From Acidobacteriota bacterium (lineage in GTDB: Bacteria > Acidobacteriota > Blastocatellia > Chloracidobacteriales > Chloracidobacteriaceae), in assembly GCA_016208495.1 (NCBI GenBank), contig JACQXX010000091.1, positions 62,001-126,000 on the forward strand: 64,000 bases of DNA, in the 5' to 3' direction. This document shows positions 62,338 to 64,000 of this stretch, in pieces. The notes beneath the pieces were generated by a model that saw only the letters and a program-made list of their open reading frames with translations, was not told the origin of the DNA and ran no database searches. The stretch's first letter is position 1. Each line of letters opens with the position of its first letter. Both the position numbers and the translations under genes were made by a program.

Positions 62338-64000
62338 ATGTTTGAAAAACGGGCCAAAAAAGATCAAAAAATACTGGTTGTGGAGGATAGCCTGACCCAG
62401 GCGCAAAAGCTGGTTGGGTTTCTCGAAGACCAGGGGTTTCAATGCCTTCTGGCCAGAACCGGCGCTGATGGGTTAACGGCCATGAGGGAAAATGACCCGA
62501 CTCTGGTGGTCAGTGATGTCCTGATGCCTGAAATGAATGGGTATGACTTTTGTCGAGCGGCGAAAAGCGACGAAACGCTGAAAGAGATTCCGATTATTTT
62601 ATTAACTTCTTTATCTGATACCACGGATATTTTGCGTGGCCTTGAATGCGGTGCTGACAACTTTATTACCAAGCCTTATAACGAAGATTATTTATTAACC
62701 CGTATCGAATACATCCTCACCAATCGGGAATTGCGGAAACGCAATCGGCTTCAGATGGGGGTGGAAATCGAATTTGCCGGAAAAATCCACTTCATTACTT
62801 CCGAACGCCAGCAAATCCTGGATTTACTGATTTCAACCTACGAACAGGCGGTTCACATCAACGACAAGTTGAAACGCCGGGAAGAAGAGTTAGAGACCTC
62901 GGTTCTCCATTTAGCGACACTCAACGCGATTGGCAACACCCTCAATCAATCGCTGGACCTGGATGAAATTTTAGAAGTTGCCCTTGAGAAGTTAATTGAA
63001 ATTCTGCTGATTGATGGGGCTGGAATTTTTCTTCGGGAAGGTGAGACGCTGGTCTTAAAGGCAAACCGTGAATTGCCTGTCGAACTCCTGAACCCAAAAC
63101 TGGTGCACCAGTTCCTTCAGTCACCGGGAATGAAGCCAGGGAATTCAGGTGCCGAATCCGCTGAGCCCGTGCCTGGTGCCTTCCCCTGGTTCAAGATCCA
63201 CTCCATTTTCCCTTCGAATTCCCAGTTTTTTATGGGAATCCCGCTCCGGGCAAAGCAGGAAATCATTGGGTTCATTGTGCTGTATATGCTTCGATCTCAA
63301 CAGTTTAACCAGGCTGAGATTGAATGGATCCAAAGCATTGGCAATCAGATTGCCGCTGCCACCGAAAATGCACGGCTCTATGAGTTGATGAAATCCAAAC
63401 GGATCCAGGAACAGGCGATGTTGTTTGCCCTTTCCCAGCAGTTATTGACGACGATGGACCTCGATGAAATTTTGGCCCAAACCGCTCAGACGGCTCGGGA
63501 TCTGGTTCAGGCAGATTTAGCTGGTATTTTCCTGGCTGATGTACGAGGACAGGTTCTGACCCTGGCCAGTTGTGTGGGAAGCCAGTGCTCGCTTTTCAAA
63601 GAGTTTCAAGTGAGCAATACCGATGAGACCGTGTTTGGCTCTGTATTTCGAACGAAAGTACCTGTGATTGTACTGGAGGTGGATACCGAAGATGGAACGG
63701 CTCCACCCTTTTTGGCCGAAACCGGGTTTGTCTCGGCGGCATTTATTCCGGTTATCTCAGGTGGCGACGTTTTGGGTGTGTTGATGGTTGGAACCACCCA
63801 AATTCATCAATTTGGCGAAGGTGACCTGCGATTGCTGGCACTGGTGGCCAATCAATGCGCCGCGGCGCTCAGCAATGTCCGGTTATATCAGTCCACCCAG
63901 GATCGTGCCTCAAAGTTAGAGCAACTCAGCCATTTGACGGCTGATATTTCAGCGCAGCACGAAACATATCGAATTTTACAAACGGCGGTTAAAGGACTCA
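62338..64000 (+). CDS. REC-GAF signalling protein, cut by window edge
   Basis: Only the first 554 codons are inside the window. The receiver domain (about 10-125) has the phospho-Asp in VVSDVLMPEMNG and the KP lysine in FITKPYNEDYL. A coiled-coil linker (about 130-195) leads to a GAF-like domain (LNQSLDLDEILEVALEKLIE onward) and a second GAF domain (LLTTMDLDEILAQTAQTARD onward). A third helical or kinase domain probably follows. ATG 62338 has GGAAGGA upstream. Four bases after cheB, so co-transcribed; a hybrid histidine kinase is the most likely full product. Confidence 0.85.
   Translation, partial: MFEKRAKKDQKILVVEDSLTQAQKLVGFLEDQGFQCLLARTGADGLTAMRENDPTLVVSDVLMPEMNGYDFCRAAKSDETLKEIPIILLTSLSDTTDILRGLECGADNFITKPYNEDYLLTRIEYILTNRELRKRNRLQMGVEIEFAGKIHFITSERQQILDLLISTYEQAVHINDKLKRREEELETSVLHLATLNAIGNTLNQSLDLDEILEVALEKLIEILLIDGAGIFLREGETLVLKANRELPVELLNPKLVHQFLQSPGMKPGNSGAESAEPVPGAFPWFKIHSIFPSNSQFFMGIPLRAKQEIIGFIVLYMLRSQQFNQAEIEWIQSIGNQIAAATENARLYELMKSKRIQEQAMLFALSQQLLTTMDLDEILAQTAQTARDLVQADLAGIFLADVRGQVLTLASCVGSQCSLFKEFQVSNTDETVFGSVFRTKVPVIVLEVDTEDGTAPPFLAETGFVSAAFIPVISGGDVLGVLMVGTTQIHQFGEGDLRLLALVANQCAAALSNVRLYQSTQDRASKLEQLSHLTADISAQHETYRILQTAVKGL

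Overview
This is a 64-kb chromosomal window from a Gram-negative bacterium of medium GC. I infer an Acidobacteriota member, probably Blastocatellia-like. The basis is the combination of hopanoid side-chain genes (hpnJ/hpnK), a secreted TPR-CHAT protein, an EgtB/EgtD ergothioneine pair, a DUF4953-type secreted metalloprotease and a sigma-54-linked type VI secretion system (T6SS). No rRNA or tRNA gene was seen, so the taxonomic call is inference only.

Layout. 0.3-3.6 kb: hopanoid side-chain genes hpnJ and hpnK, then two overlapping four-helix transporter subunits. 3.7-4.4 kb: a REP-associated (RAYT/IS200-like) transposase bracketed by a perfect 57-bp inverted repeat. 4.4-10.3 kb (minus strand): T6SS baseplate operon tssE-tssF-tssG followed by vgrG, with a consensus sigma-54 promoter just upstream of tssE. 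10.9-15.9 kb: one 1650-residue pseudokinase/DUF4011 helicase/nuclease-fold protein that resembles Mokosh-type phage defence. 16-24.4 kb: two TetR regulators with operators, a secreted metalloprotease, an SDR enzyme, an amidase gene broken by one nonsense codon, and a DinB-fold protein. 24.5-32.3 kb: T6SS membrane-complex genes tssM and tssL, a small peptidoglycan-binding-like protein, and an AAA+ sigma-54-activator-like regulator whose own gene has a sigma-54-like promoter and a 19-bp palindrome. 32.5-44.3 kb: ECF sigma/anti-sigma pair, GtrA plus CDP-alcohol phosphatidyltransferase, a TPR lipoprotein-like/secreted protein, a hybrid histidine kinase, a VioB-like ferritin-fold protein, a glycolipid glycosyltransferase, RidA and a small conserved protein behind three tandem hairpins. 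44.4-51.5 kb: TPR-CHAT protein, ergothioneine operon and a fatty-acid-hydroxylase-superfamily enzyme. 51.5-55 kb: a colicin-M-like toxin candidate convergent with a membrane protein (candidate immunity), a large imperfect palindrome, and an Asp-rich secreted protein with a frameshifted microsatellite tail. 55.5-60.1 kb: an NAD-salvage cluster (nicotinate phosphoribosyltransferase, PRPP synthetase, glutamine-dependent NAD synthetase). 60.2-64 kb: a sigma factor, CheB and a REC-GAF signalling protein cut by the window edge.

Almost every intergenic gap carries short tandem repeats of 7-9 nt from about ten 'word' families (GGGTTCA, GTGGTTA, TTCATTC, GGGATGA, GGGCTGA, GACAGGGA, AAGGAC-type, ACACGAAAT-type and others). 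They are often arranged as inverted arms around a spacer. They reach into genes: one sits inside the CHAT gene in frame, one replaces the 5' end of the NAD synthetase gene, and others supply gene starts or a stop codon.

Most notable: the colicin-M motif protein with a cma/cmi-like convergent neighbour; the single-gene Mokosh-like protein; the sigma-54 circuit for the split T6SS; and the repeat vocabulary that is remodelling genes. All functions are inferred by reading sequence; no database search was run.
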